Assembly: GCF_001658005.1 (NCBI RefSeq)
Contig: NZ_CP015987.1
Location: forward strand, 798,001 to 862,000
Direction of reading: 5' to 3'
DNA: 64,000 bases
Source: Sphingobium sp. EP60837
Lineage (GTDB): Bacteria; Pseudomonadota; Alphaproteobacteria; Sphingomonadales; Sphingomonadaceae
Below, piece by piece: positions 1-7,992 of the stretch. A program made the position numbers and the translations under genes. Positions within the stretch are counted from its first letter, which is position 1. Every line of letters starts with the position of its first letter. Under the pieces are notes generated by a model, which saw nothing but the letters and a program-made list of their open reading frames with translations, had not been told where the DNA came from and made no database searches.

Positions 1-827
1 CCTTCCTTCTGTGCAGTGGCGAGGTCCATGACGATCTGGGCCGACGCGCCGTCGGAGAGCTGGCTCGCATTGCCTGCGGTGATGTGCTTGCCTTCCTTGA
101 CGACCTGGCCGTTCTTGAACACCGGCTTCAATTCGGAAAGCTTCTCGTAAGTGGTGCCCGCGCGGATGCCCTCGTCCTTGGTCAGGGTCAGTTCTTCCTT
201 GCCGGTCTCATTGCCTTCCTTGTCGAACAGCGCCTTGGTGAGAGTGATCGGCACGATCTCGTCATCGAACTTGCCCGCTTCCTGGGCGGCGGCGGCGCGC
301 TGCTGCGACTGGGCGGCGAAGCGGTCCTGGTCCTCGCGCGAAATACCATAGCGGTCCGCGACGATCTCGGCGGTTTCGATCATCACCATATAGGCGTTGG
401 GATCGCGCGCCTTGATGAATTCCGAGCGGTTGCGGAAGGCGGGATAATGTTTGTCGATGGTGAGCGAGACATTCTCGACGCCGCCCGAGACGGCGCAGTC
501 GATTTCGTCGGCGATGATGCCGCGCGCGGCGAAGGCGAGCGCGTTGAGCCCTGAGGAGCATTTGCGGTCCATCGAGAAGCCCGCGGTCGTGTCGGGGAGG
601 ACCGAGCCATGGACGGTGAGGCGCCCGACATTGTAGCTTTGCGTGTTCCACTGGTTGGCGACGCCGAGATAGACGTCATCGACGCGCGCGGGATCGATCC
701 CGGCGCGGGCGATGGCGGCATCGACCACATGGGAGGACATGAAGGGCGCTTCGGTGTCGTTGAAGGCGCCGCGATAGGCTTTGCCGACACCCGTGCGGGC
801 GGTGGAGATGATGGCTGCTTCACGCAT
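1..827 (-). CDS. Acetyl-CoA acetyltransferase (thiolase), 3' end off window
   Basis: The reading frame is open from the ATG at 827 to the window edge, so about 275 N-terminal residues are visible of a family that is usually 390-400 long. The product begins MREAAIISTARTGVG, the usual thiolase start, and carries the nucleophilic cysteine at residue 90 in D-R-K-C-S-S-G. Thiolases cleave 3-ketoacyl-CoA with CoA to release acetyl- or propionyl-CoA. It is the last visible gene of the minus-strand steroid string and follows a 95-bp gap that contains an extragenic palindrome. It is a different subfamily from the FadA6-like thiolase at 6841-7992, so the cluster encodes two thiolysis steps. Which CoA ester it takes cannot be read from the sequence. 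Confidence 0.9.
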   Translation of the reverse strand, partial: MREAAIISTARTGVGKAYRGAFNDTEAPFMSSHVVDAAIARAGIDPARVDDVYLGVANQWNTQSYNVGRLTVHGSVLPDTTAGFSMDRKCSSGLNALAFAARGIIADEIDCAVSGGVENVSLTIDKHYPAFRNRSEFIKARDPNAYMVMIETAEIVADRYGISREDQDRFAAQSQQRAAAAQEAGKFDDEIVPITLTKALFDKEGNETGKEELTLTKDEGIRAGTTYEKLSELKPVFKNGQVVKEGKHITAGNASQLSDGASAQIVMDLATAQKE

Positions 828-868
828 GAGTTCAGTCCTTGTCCATTTTTTGTTGACGCATCCTCTAT

Positions 869-915
869 GCGGAAAAGTCCCACCCTTCGACATGGCTCAG
901 GGCAGGCTTTTCCGC
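869..915. repeat. Extragenic palindrome (sphingomonad REP-like)
   Basis: Perfect 9-bp arms GCGGAAAAG (869-877) and CTTTTCCGC (907-915) enclose CCCTTCGACATGGCTCAGGG, a one-base variant of the core seen again at 59036-59056. It lies between the thiolase and the ketosteroid isomerase and would fold into a long hairpin in the transcript, perhaps damping read-through or stabilising the 3' end of the upstream message. Confidence 0.7.
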
Positions 916-922
916 CCGATGC

Positions 923-1315
923 TTAAAAGCCGTGCATGTTGGCGGGCCCCCAATAGGCGCGCATTTCGACGACCTCGTTCGCCTCGTTGAAGCGAAAGGT
1001 GTCGATGACGTCGATGCGCTTGGCCCCGCCGTCGTAATTGAGGTTAACCGAGAAGGGGAAGACCGCATAGTCGCCTGCGATCCGGACCGGGCCTTCGAGC
1101 TTCAATTTCGCGCCGGTCTTCATCGATTCAGCGTAAAAGGCCCGGACCGCCTCGCGGCCGTGATGGATGGGGCTGCCGATGGGGTCTTCAACCGTCGCAT
1201 CCTGCGCATAGAGGGCGGCGACCTGGTCGGCGCTGCCCGCTTCGAACGCGGCGACATAGGCGTGGACGGCGGCTTCCATCCTGGCGGGATCTGGCATCTT
1301 GACAGGATCAGGCAT
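923..1315 (-). CDS. Steroid delta5-isomerase (ketosteroid isomerase)
   Basis: A 130-residue NTF2-fold protein that matches the family's length and landmark residues. Tyr20 lies in H-A-Y, Asp44 in T-V-E-D-P, the hydrophobic I-D-V-I-D segment at 101-105 supplies the second acid, and A-Y-W follows at 120-122. The enzyme moves the 5,6 double bond of 3-keto-delta5-steroids into conjugation. I start it at 1315, where GGAG lies 8 nt upstream. The frame is open to an ATG at 1390, which would add a 25-residue hydrophobic, signal-like leader but has no evident ribosome site and sits 8 nt from the preceding stop. It follows the MaoC gene in the minus-strand operon, and its presence links the string to intact 3-ketosteroids. 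Confidence 0.85.
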   Translation of the reverse strand: MPDPVKMPDPARMEAAVHAYVAAFEAGSADQVAALYAQDATVEDPIGSPIHHGREAVRAFYAESMKTGAKLKLEGPVRIAGDYAVFPFSVNLNYDGGAKRIDVIDTFRFNEANEVVEMRAYWGPANMHGF

Positions 1316-1397
1316 GGGTGTTGCTCCAACTGGACTGGTGGCGAAAAGGCCGGACGCGAGGGCGAGAATGAGTGGGGCGCGCGCGGCCATGCTGTGT

Positions 1398-1874
1398 CTA
1401 TTCGGGGAAATAGCGGTTGATGGTATCGACGATACAGGCGGGCTTGGCGCTCGGTTGACCGTCCGGGCCCTCGATCTCGACGGTGACGCGGATCACCGCC
1501 TGGATGGCGCCGCCCTTCACTTCCTCGACCGAGACGATCTCGCCCGTCCCGCGGATGCGCGATCCGACGATCACGGGGGAAAGAAAGCGGGTCTTGTCCA
1601 TGCCGACATTGACCCCTGCGGAAAAGCCGCGGACCTCGACGATCTGGGGCATGAACAGGTTGACGAGGGAGAGGGTGAGATAGCCGTGGGCGATTGTGGC
1701 GCCGAACGGACCGTCCTTGGCGCGGACCGGATCGACATGGATCCATTGATGGTCGCCCGTGCAGTCGGCAAAGGCGTCGATGCGCTCCTGCTCGACGCTC
1801 AGCCAGTCCGACGTGTCGAGCCTGGTCCCTTCCTTAGCCAGCAGCGCGCGGGGTGTTTCGAAGATGGTCGCCAT
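1398..1874 (-). CDS. MaoC-family (R)-enoyl-CoA hydratase
   Basis: A 158-residue single hot-dog-fold protein. The hydratase-2 dyad is visible as Asp41 and His46 in D-H-Q-W-I-H, followed by the G-P-F-G-x-T-I-A-H-G segment. Such proteins hydrate 2-enoyl-CoA esters to (R)-3-hydroxyacyl-CoA. It starts 6 nt after the IpdF-like SDR stop, so the two are co-transcribed. In actinobacterial steroid clusters, paired MaoC proteins hydrate bulky ring-bearing enoyl-CoAs; here there is one full-length single-domain copy, which probably homodimerises. The substrate is inferred from context only. Confidence 0.85.
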   Translation of the reverse strand: MATIFETPRALLAKEGTRLDTSDWLSVEQERIDAFADCTGDHQWIHVDPVRAKDGPFGATIAHGYLTLSLVNLFMPQIVEVRGFSAGVNVGMDKTRFLSPVIVGSRIRGTGEIVSVEEVKGGAIQAVIRVTVEIEGPDGQPSAKPACIVDTINRYFPE

Positions 1875-1880
1875 GGCGGC

Positions 1881-2672
1881 TCAGGCCCTTTGGCTGGAGA
1901 CCGCAACGATCTCGCCGGTCATGTAGGAGGAGAGATCAGAGGCGAGGAACATCATGACATTGGCGATTTCCCAAACCTCGGCAGGACGCTTGAAGGCTTC
2001 CTTCTCGACGAGCTTGTCGAGCGCTTCCTGGGTGGTCACCTTGGCGAGGAAGGGGTGCATGGCGAGGCTGGGCGAGACCGCATTGATGCGCACGCCATGT
2101 TCGGCCGCCTCGATCGCGGCGCAGCGGGTGAAGGCCATGACCCCTGCCTTGGCGGCGGCATAATGGGCCTGGCCCTTTTGCGCGCGCCAGCCCAGCACCG
2201 AGGCGTTGTTGACCATGACGCCCGATTTGGCGGCGTACATGCTTGGTAAGAAGGCGCGGGTCATGCGGAAGAGCGAGGTCAAGGTGACGTCGAACACGCG
2301 GCTCCACTGCTCGTCGGTCATCTCGACGATATCGACCTCGCCGCCGAGACCGGCATTGTTGATGAGGACGTCGACCTTGCCCAGTTCCTGGAGCGCGGCA
2401 TCGCGCAAGCCCTGCACGGCCTCTTCGCTGGTGACGTCGCAGACGAACAGGGCGGGACGCGCGCAGCCCACTTCCTCGGCGATGCGGTCGGCCGCTTCAT
2501 TGAGGCGGCGTTCGTGGAAATCGCTGATGAGGAGCCGCGCCCCTTCTTCCGCGGCGCGCTTGGCGGCGGAGAAACCGATGCCGGTGCCGGCCGCTGCGGT
2601 GACGACCACGGTCTTGCCCTTGAGTAGGCCCAGCGGCGTCGGATAAGGCGGCACGGGGGAGGTCGGGGTCAT
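1881..2672 (-). CDS. ipdF: IpdF-like short-chain dehydrogenase
   Basis: A 263-residue SDR. The cofactor loop is T-A-A-A-G-T-G-I-G at 25-33 in place of the common T-G-x3-G-x-G, and N-N-A-G is at 105-108, Ser158, Tyr171 and Lys175. The A-A-A-G-T-G-I-G loop followed by D-x-H-E-R-R-L is the pattern I recall for mycobacterial IpdF (Rv3559c), which oxidises a 5-hydroxy indane-propionyl intermediate during C/D-ring breakdown. The start overlaps the stop of the preceding alcohol dehydrogenase by ATGA, so translation is coupled. The assignment rests on motif memory and on the IpdA/B/C genes in the same string. Confidence 0.75.
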   Translation of the reverse strand: MTPTSPVPPYPTPLGLLKGKTVVVTAAAGTGIGFSAAKRAAEEGARLLISDFHERRLNEAADRIAEEVGCARPALFVCDVTSEEAVQGLRDAALQELGKVDVLINNAGLGGEVDIVEMTDEQWSRVFDVTLTSLFRMTRAFLPSMYAAKSGVMVNNASVLGWRAQKGQAHYAAAKAGVMAFTRCAAIEAAEHGVRINAVSPSLAMHPFLAKVTTQEALDKLVEKEAFKRPAEVWEIANVMMFLASDLSSYMTGEIVAVSSQRA

Positions 2673-3715
2673 GCGGGGTCCTTCATGGTTGCGGCGGTAC
2701 TGGCCGCCTGATGGTCTGTGACAAGGATGATCTTGCCGCGCACATGGCCCTCGCGCACGCGCGCCATGGCGGCGGCGGCCTCTGAAAGCGGGAGGGTTTC
2801 TAGCGGCGGGGGCGTCATGCGGCCCTGGGCGGTGGCGGCGACGAGCGCTGCAAGATGGGCGGGCGCGCTTTCGAAGCTGGCCGAGGCGCGGATCGCCCGG
2901 ATGCCCTTGGCGGCAAAGCTGTCCGCATCGGGCAGCGCTTCATTGGGGAGCATGGTTTCGATCGCGACATAGCGGCCGCCGGGACGGATCAGAGCGGCGG
3001 GATCGGCAAGGCTGCCCTGGCCGACGGTGTCGAGGAGGAGGTCGACCCCGCCGGGCGCCCATGAGGCGACCTTTTGCGCGACATCCTCCTGGCGATAGTC
3101 GATCGGGCAGGCGACGCCGAGCGATGTGAGCAGGTCCTGGTTGGCGGGGCCTGCGGTCGCGGCGATCTGCGCCCCGCATTCCCGCGCGATCTGGATCGCC
3201 CAGAGGCCCGTGCCGCCCGATCCGCCATTGATGAGCACGCGCTCGCATGGTTGGAGCTGGCCCTGGGCGAGCAGGGCTTCGCGCGCGGAGATGCCCGGCA
3301 CCGGGATGGTGGCGGCCTCAACAAAAGAGAGGCTGTCGGGCAGGGCGACGGCCTGGGCGGCGAGGCAGATGGCATAGTCACCCCAAGTCCCGCCGCGCCC
3401 CAAGGGCAGGGCGGACATGAAGCCGACGCGCGCGCCGGGCTCGAGGCCCTCCACCCCTTCCCCGGTCGCCACGACCGTGCCCGCGCCGTCAAAGCCGGGT
3501 ATCAGGGGCAGGAAGGCTTGGGGCAAGAAGGGGAGGAAGCCTGCACAGGCCTTCCAGTCGGCCGGGTTGACGCCCACCGCCGCGATTTGGACCAGCGCTT
3601 CGCCTGGGCCAGGCACGGGGACTGGCAGGGCGCGGGCGCGGATCGCCTGCGGCCCTGCAAAGCTGTCCATCGCCATGGCCTGCATGGGGGAGGAGGGGGC
3701 GCGGTCGCCCGTCAT
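2669..3715 (-). CDS. MDR-type NAD(P)H:quinone/enoyl reductase
   Basis: A 348-residue medium-chain reductase of the zinc-free quinone oxidoreductase type. The N-terminal GroES-like domain (about 15-140) has G-V-N-P-A-D-W, and the nucleotide-binding loop N-G-G-S-G-G-T-G is near 165. No zinc-binding cysteine cluster is evident. The start at 3715 forms an ATGA overlap with the stop of the acyl-CoA dehydrogenase; the open frame to 3796 lies inside that gene and is disregarded. It probably reduces a double bond or quinone-like intermediate in the steroid string, but no particular step can be assigned. Confidence 0.75.
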   Translation of the reverse strand: MTGDRAPSSPMQAMAMDSFAGPQAIRARALPVPVPGPGEALVQIAAVGVNPADWKACAGFLPFLPQAFLPLIPGFDGAGTVVATGEGVEGLEPGARVGFMSALPLGRGGTWGDYAICLAAQAVALPDSLSFVEAATIPVPGISAREALLAQGQLQPCERVLINGGSGGTGLWAIQIARECGAQIAATAGPANQDLLTSLGVACPIDYRQEDVAQKVASWAPGGVDLLLDTVGQGSLADPAALIRPGGRYVAIETMLPNEALPDADSFAAKGIRAIRASASFESAPAHLAALVAATAQGRMTPPPLETLPLSEAAAAMARVREGHVRGKIILVTDHQAASTAATMKDPA

Positions 3716-4797
3716 GCGGCGATCTTGTCTCCATCGAGCAGCAGGGCGGCCAATGCCTCGCGATGTTGATCGGGGGTGCCGAGCCAGCTGGCGCAAGCGC
3801 GGGCGCGCTTGAAATAGAGATGGGCGTGATGTTCCCAGGTAAAGCCGATGCCGCCATGGAGCTGGATCGCGTCGCCCGAGACCGAGCGATAGGCGTCGGA
3901 CACATAGCCGCGCGCGGCATGGGCGGCCTCGGCGAGTTCCTCGCCGTCTTCGTCGATCGCCGCCGCAGCATAATAGGCGGCCGAGCGCGAGGCTTCGACC
4001 AGCAGCATCATGTCGGCGAGCATATGCTTATAGGCCTGAAACGAGCCGATGAGGCGGCCGAACTGGACGCGCTGCTTGGCGTAATCGACGGTGGCGTCGA
4101 GGCTGTACTGCATGCCGCCGGTCTGTTCAGCGGCGAGTAGGCCAGCGCCGATGGTGAGGGTGCGTTCGATCGCCGCCTTGGCGCTGCCGGGTGCGCCCAG
4201 CAGCATGGCGTCCGTGACTTCGCAGTCGAAGGTCAGCGTTGCGAAGCGGCGGGTGCGGTCGAGGCTGGGGAGCGCTTCGATCGTGAGGCCGGGGGTGTCG
4301 GCTTCGAGGACGACGAGGCTGTCATCGCCGGTGGCGACGACGATCAGTTCCGCGACATGGCCGAAGGTCACGAAATCGGCCGTGCCGGTGAGGCGGCCGT
4401 TCGCCAGGGTAGGGCGGCTTGCCGCGCCGGCGAAACTCGCGCGCGTGCCGGAGGCGAGGCGGGGGAGGAGGCTCGCCTTCTGCTCCTCGCTGCCTGCGCC
4501 AAGCACCGCCTGGACCGCCAGCACGGCGGTCTCGAAAAAGGGGACAGGCGCCAGCACCCGGCCGGTTTCCTCGAGCACCAGCGCCATTTCGACCGCGCCC
4601 AGGCCCAGGCCGCCCTGCGCCTCAGGGATCATCAGCCCGGCAAAGCCCATTTCGGCAAAGCTCGCCCAGAGCCCTTCGTCAAAGCCGGTGGTCCCTTCGA
4701 CCGCGGCGCGGATGACCTCGGGGTTGGCGGCATCGGTGAGGAAGTCGCGCGCGGCTTCCTGGATGGCGCGCTGGTCGTCGCTGAGCGCAAAGTCCAT
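3712..4797 (-). CDS. Acyl-CoA dehydrogenase, small (FadE28-like) subunit
   Basis: 361 residues with the acyl-CoA dehydrogenase fold: the N-terminal helical start M-D-F-A-L-S-D-D-Q, a middle beta domain, and the C-terminal H-G-G-I-G-F-T-W-E-H block near 315. It lacks the terminal G-x-N-E-I-Q-R segment that the 384-residue paralogue at 9030-10184 carries. Steroid acyl-CoA dehydrogenases are often alpha2beta2 complexes of one full and one shortened subunit, and this resembles the shortened type. Its partner is not adjacent, so it may pair with the 9030 protein or with one outside the window. It overlaps the SDR upstream by one base (TGATG) and the MDR reductase downstream by ATGA. Confidence 0.85.
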   Translation of the reverse strand: MDFALSDDQRAIQEAARDFLTDAANPEVIRAAVEGTTGFDEGLWASFAEMGFAGLMIPEAQGGLGLGAVEMALVLEETGRVLAPVPFFETAVLAVQAVLGAGSEEQKASLLPRLASGTRASFAGAASRPTLANGRLTGTADFVTFGHVAELIVVATGDDSLVVLEADTPGLTIEALPSLDRTRRFATLTFDCEVTDAMLLGAPGSAKAAIERTLTIGAGLLAAEQTGGMQYSLDATVDYAKQRVQFGRLIGSFQAYKHMLADMMLLVEASRSAAYYAAAAIDEDGEELAEAAHAARGYVSDAYRSVSGDAIQLHGGIGFTWEHHAHLYFKRARACASWLGTPDQHREALAALLLDGDKIAA

Positions 4798-5702
4798 CAG
4801 GCGGCTCCGTAAACGGGCTTTGCAGGCTCGCGGGTTTCGATGAGCTTGCGCACAATCGCATCCATTTCATGGGCTTCGAGGCGGGCGCCCTTGTCGAAGG
4901 CGGGGCTGTCGGTCCAACCTTGCGAGAGGAAGACTTGGCCGCCCTTCAATTCAAACACCTGGCCAGTGACGCCCTTCGACTGTTCGGAGACCAGATAGGC
5001 GACCAGCGGCGCCATATTCTCGGGCGCAAAGACGTCGAACTCGCCTTCCTTGGCGTCCATGTCGAACGCCCCGGTCGAGGTCATGCGGGTGCGAGCGTTG
5101 GGGGCAAGGGCGTTGGCGGTGATGCCCAGGCGTCCAAGTTCAGCGGCCTGCACCAGGGTCAGCGTAGCGATGCCGCCCTTGGCGGTCGAATAGGCCGACT
5201 GGCCAACCGAGCCCTGCAGGCCCGCTCCGCTCGTCGTGTTGATGATGCGTGCATCGACGGGGTTGCCCGCCTTGCTTTGCGCGCGCCAATATTCAGCGGC
5301 GTGGCGCGCGGTGCAGAAATGACCGCGCAAATGGACGCGGATGACGGCGTCCCATTCTTCCGGAGAGCAGGTGAAGAACATGCGGTCGCGCACGAAGCCG
5401 GCATTGTTGACCACGGCATGGAGGCCTCCGAAGCTGTCGAGCGCCTGTTCGACCATGCGCTTGCCCGATTCCCATTCGGCGACGTCATCGGTGTTCGCGA
5501 CGGCTTCCCCGCCCATCGCCTTGATCTCGTCCACGACCTGCTCGGCCGCGCCCTTGGTCTCGCCTGCCTCGCCATGGGTGCCAACGCCAAGGTCATTGAC
5601 CACAACCTTGCAGCCTTGCGCCGCCAGGCCCAGCGCATAGGCTTTGCCCAGGCCATTGCCCGCCCCGGTCACGATCGCAACACGTCCTTCGCAGATACCC
5701 AC
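4797..5702 (-). CDS. MFE-2-type (3R)-hydroxyacyl-CoA dehydrogenase (SDR)
   Basis: A 301-residue SDR with T-G-A-G-N-G-L-G at 12-19, N-N-A-G at 99-102, Ser158, Tyr171 and Lys175. The insertion V-V-V-N-D-L-G-V-G after the second strand and the long C-terminal tail are typical of the dehydrogenase module of peroxisomal MFE-2 and of actinobacterial steroid-cluster SDRs such as Rv3548c. These oxidise (3R)-hydroxyacyl-CoA, which fits a MaoC-type hydratase partner in the same operon. Translation starts at a GTG (5702) with GAGGAG 8 nt upstream, after a 29-bp gap. Confidence 0.8.
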   Translation of the reverse strand: MGICEGRVAIVTGAGNGLGKAYALGLAAQGCKVVVNDLGVGTHGEAGETKGAAEQVVDEIKAMGGEAVANTDDVAEWESGKRMVEQALDSFGGLHAVVNNAGFVRDRMFFTCSPEEWDAVIRVHLRGHFCTARHAAEYWRAQSKAGNPVDARIINTTSGAGLQGSVGQSAYSTAKGGIATLTLVQAAELGRLGITANALAPNARTRMTSTGAFDMDAKEGEFDVFAPENMAPLVAYLVSEQSKGVTGQVFELKGGQVFLSQGWTDSPAFDKGARLEAHEMDAIVRKLIETREPAKPVYGAA

Positions 5703-5731
5703 TTGCCTTACTCCTCAAAATGCCTTGCGCG

Positions 5732-6175
5732 TCATGGTGCGACCGGGATCAGCAGATGCTGGCTCACGTCGCCGATAAGATCGAGCAGCGAATAATCCCG
5801 CTGCGAAAAATTCCATATGCCCTCGACCCGGACGAAGGCGTCATGATAGCGGCCTGCGCAGATCGCCTGGAGCGGCAGGTCCGGAGTCGCCTGAAACACG
5901 GTATAATAGGAACGGCAGGTGGCCGTGCCTGCCTCTTCGTCCAGCTCGACAATAGGGTTGGTGATGACATGCTTGGTGCGCGGCGTGCCGCAAGGGTAAA
6001 GCCGCACATGGGCGCGCCAGAGCGCGAGCATCGGGGCGGCGCCTTCGACCACTTCGCCGCCGCCGGTCTTGACCTTGGCGCGCGCGAACAGCGCGGCGAC
6101 GCCTTCAAGGTCGCCTGCGTCCATCAGCTCGGCATAGCGGTAGAGGAGGTTGGTGATGGCAAGCGCGCTGCTCAT
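5732..6175 (-). CDS. SnoaL/NTF2-fold protein of the steroid operon
   Basis: 147 residues with the alpha+beta cone of the SnoaL_4 type: an N-terminal L-L-Y-R-Y-A-E-L-M-D-x-G-D helix, K-H-V-I-T-N-P in the middle, and an R-D-Y-S-L-L-D end. Tyr and Asp in the first helix occupy the places used catalytically in ketosteroid isomerase and bile-acid dehydratase relatives, so a dehydratase or isomerase role is possible. It overlaps the gamma-carbonic-anhydrase-like gene upstream by ATGA. No specific reaction can be assigned. Confidence 0.7.
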   Translation of the reverse strand: MSSALAITNLLYRYAELMDAGDLEGVAALFARAKVKTGGGEVVEGAAPMLALWRAHVRLYPCGTPRTKHVITNPIVELDEEAGTATCRSYYTVFQATPDLPLQAICAGRYHDAFVRVEGIWNFSQRDYSLLDLIGDVSQHLLIPVAP

Positions 6176-6822
6176 CCCTCGCTCTCCTCGCGCGCCGCCT
6201 TGCGCTCGCGCAGCTGCGCGGTCTCGCCCGAAAGGCGCACGGCGATGGCCTCGGACTGGCTGCGCTGCGCCTGCCGCTCTGCGCTGGCTTCGCGCAGCGG
6301 CTCCGCCTCGACCAGATCGGTGAGCGCGGCACGGGCGAGCTTCTGATATTCGCCCTCGCCATTGTTGCGCCAGGTGACCTGGTGCGGCTCGAAGCTTTTG
6401 ACCACCTTAGCCGGGTTGCCCGCGACCAGGCTGCGCGGCGGGGTCACGGTGTCGGACTTCACCAAGCTAAGCGCCGCGACGAGATTTTCATCGCCAATGA
6501 CGGCATTGTCGAGGATCACCGCATTCATACCGATGAGGCTGTTCTCGCCGATCTCGCAGCCATGGATGATCGAGCCATGGGCGATGGTCGCGCCGCGGCG
6601 GATGATGGTGTCGCGCAGCTGGTTGGCGTGCACCGTGACATTGTCCTGGATCGAACTGTCGCCCTCGACGATGATCCGCCCGAAGTCGCCGCGCAGTGAG
6701 GCGCCCGGCGCGATGAAGCAGCCCGGCCCCACGATCACGTCGCCGATCAGCGAAGCCAGCGGATGGACGTAGCTCGATGGATCGACGGCGGGAACGATTC
6801 CCTGATAGGCATAGCAGGGCAT
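6172..6822 (-). CDS. Gamma-carbonic anhydrase/PaaY-like hexapeptide protein
   Basis: 216 residues. The first 150 or so form a left-handed beta-helix of hexapeptide turns, with the three metal-binding histidines at 65 (V-H-A-N-Q), 82 and 87 (A-H-G-S-I-I-H). The remaining 60 residues are an unusual charged helix rich in Ala, Glu, Gln and Arg. CaiE/PaaY relatives in catabolic operons act as thioesterases or carbonic anhydrases; PaaY hydrolyses dead-end CoA esters. A housekeeping CoA-rescue role in the steroid operon would fit. It begins 18 nt after the thiolase stop. Confidence 0.8.
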   Translation of the reverse strand: MPCYAYQGIVPAVDPSSYVHPLASLIGDVIVGPGCFIAPGASLRGDFGRIIVEGDSSIQDNVTVHANQLRDTIIRRGATIAHGSIIHGCEIGENSLIGMNAVILDNAVIGDENLVAALSLVKSDTVTPPRSLVAGNPAKVVKSFEPHQVTWRNNGEGEYQKLARAALTDLVEAEPLREASAERQAQRSQSEAIAVRLSGETAQLRERKAAREESEG

Positions 6823-6840
6823 GGGGCGGGCCTTCCTCGG

Positions 6841-7992
6841 TTACAGCCGCTCGACGATGGTGACGTTGGCCTGGCCGCCACCCTCGCACATTGTTTGGAG
6901 GCCATAGCGGCCGCCGGTGCGCTCAAGGGCGTTCAAAAGCGTGGTCATGAGCCGCGCGCCGGTCGCGCCGATCGGGTGGCCAAGCGCGATTGCGCCGCCC
7001 TGCACATTGACCTTCTCATGGGGAATGTCGAGTTCCTTCATCCAGGCCATGGTGACGCTGGCAAAGGCCTCGTTGCATTCGAAGAGGTCGATGTCGTTGA
7101 TCGACATGCCCGCCTTCTTGAGCGCATATTGGGTGGCGGGGATCGGGCCGGTCAGCATCCAGATCGGGTTGGCGGCCCGGACCGAGAGATGATGGATGCG
7201 GGCGCGGGGTTTGAGGCCATGCTCCTTTACCGCATTTTCGCTGGCGATGAGCAGCGCAGCGGCCGCGTCGCAATTCTGGCTGGCGACGCCCGCGGTGATG
7301 ATCCCGCCTTCGCGCACCGGGTTGAGGCTGGCAAGCCCTTCCAGCGTAGTGGTGGGGCGGATCGTCTCGTCACGGCCAAGGCCCTCGAAGGGTGCCACTT
7401 CCTTGTCGAACCAGCCATTGTCCCAGGCGGCCTGGGCGCGCTGGTGCGAGGCAAGGGCAAACTCTTCCATGGCCTGGCGGCTGATGCCCCATTTGTCGGC
7501 GATCATTTCGGCCGACTTGATCTGGTTGACTTCCTCGTCGCCATAGCGCGCGTCCCAGCCCTTAGCTCCGATGAAGGGGCTGTCGAACCCATATTGGGCG
7601 CCGGCGATCATCGCGGCCATGATCGGGATGCGGTTCATCGCCTGGCTGCCGCCTGCGACCACCAGGTCCTGGGTGCCGCTCATCACGCCCTGCGCGGCGA
7701 AATGCACCGCCTGCTGCGATGAGCCGCACTGGCGATCGACGGTGACGCCGGGCACTTCTTCAGGCAGGCCCGCCACCAGCCAGGCGGTGCGGCCGATATC
7801 GCCCGCCTGGCCGCCGATCGTCTCGGTGCAGCCCCAGACGACGTCCTCGACCTGGGAAGGATCGATGCCGGTGCGCGTCACCAGTTCCTTGATCGGGTGC
7901 GCGCCAAGGTCGGCGGGGTGGACATGGGCAAGGCTGCCCTTCTTGCGGCCGACGGGCGTGCGGACGGCGTCGATGATATAGGCTTCAGGCAT
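6841..7992 (-). CDS. fadA6: FadA6-like steroid thiolase
   Basis: A complete 383-residue thiolase. The acylated cysteine is Cys89 in V-D-R-Q-C-G-S-S-Q-Q, the histidine is in G-H-P-I-G-A-T-G, and the second cysteine is in T-M-C-E-G-G-G. The Q-C-G-S-S-Q-Q context and the G-G-R-Y-G-L-Q-T-M-C-E-G-G-G end closely match the mycobacterial FadA6 I recall, which acts in C/D-ring degradation under KstR2. It overlaps the upstream acyl-CoA dehydrogenase subunit by 8 nt. Expected role: thiolysis of a ring-derived 3-ketoacyl-CoA. Confidence 0.88.
   Translation of the reverse strand: MPEAYIIDAVRTPVGRKKGSLAHVHPADLGAHPIKELVTRTGIDPSQVEDVVWGCTETIGGQAGDIGRTAWLVAGLPEEVPGVTVDRQCGSSQQAVHFAAQGVMSGTQDLVVAGGSQAMNRIPIMAAMIAGAQYGFDSPFIGAKGWDARYGDEEVNQIKSAEMIADKWGISRQAMEEFALASHQRAQAAWDNGWFDKEVAPFEGLGRDETIRPTTTLEGLASLNPVREGGIITAGVASQNCDAAAALLIASENAVKEHGLKPRARIHHLSVRAANPIWMLTGPIPATQYALKKAGMSINDIDLFECNEAFASVTMAWMKELDIPHEKVNVQGGAIALGHPIGATGARLMTTLLNALERTGGRYGLQTMCEGGGQANVTIVERL

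Noticed and set aside
1299..2249. 316-codon plus-strand open frame
   Set aside because: Antisense to the MaoC and IpdF-like genes, no ribosome site, low-complexity composition.
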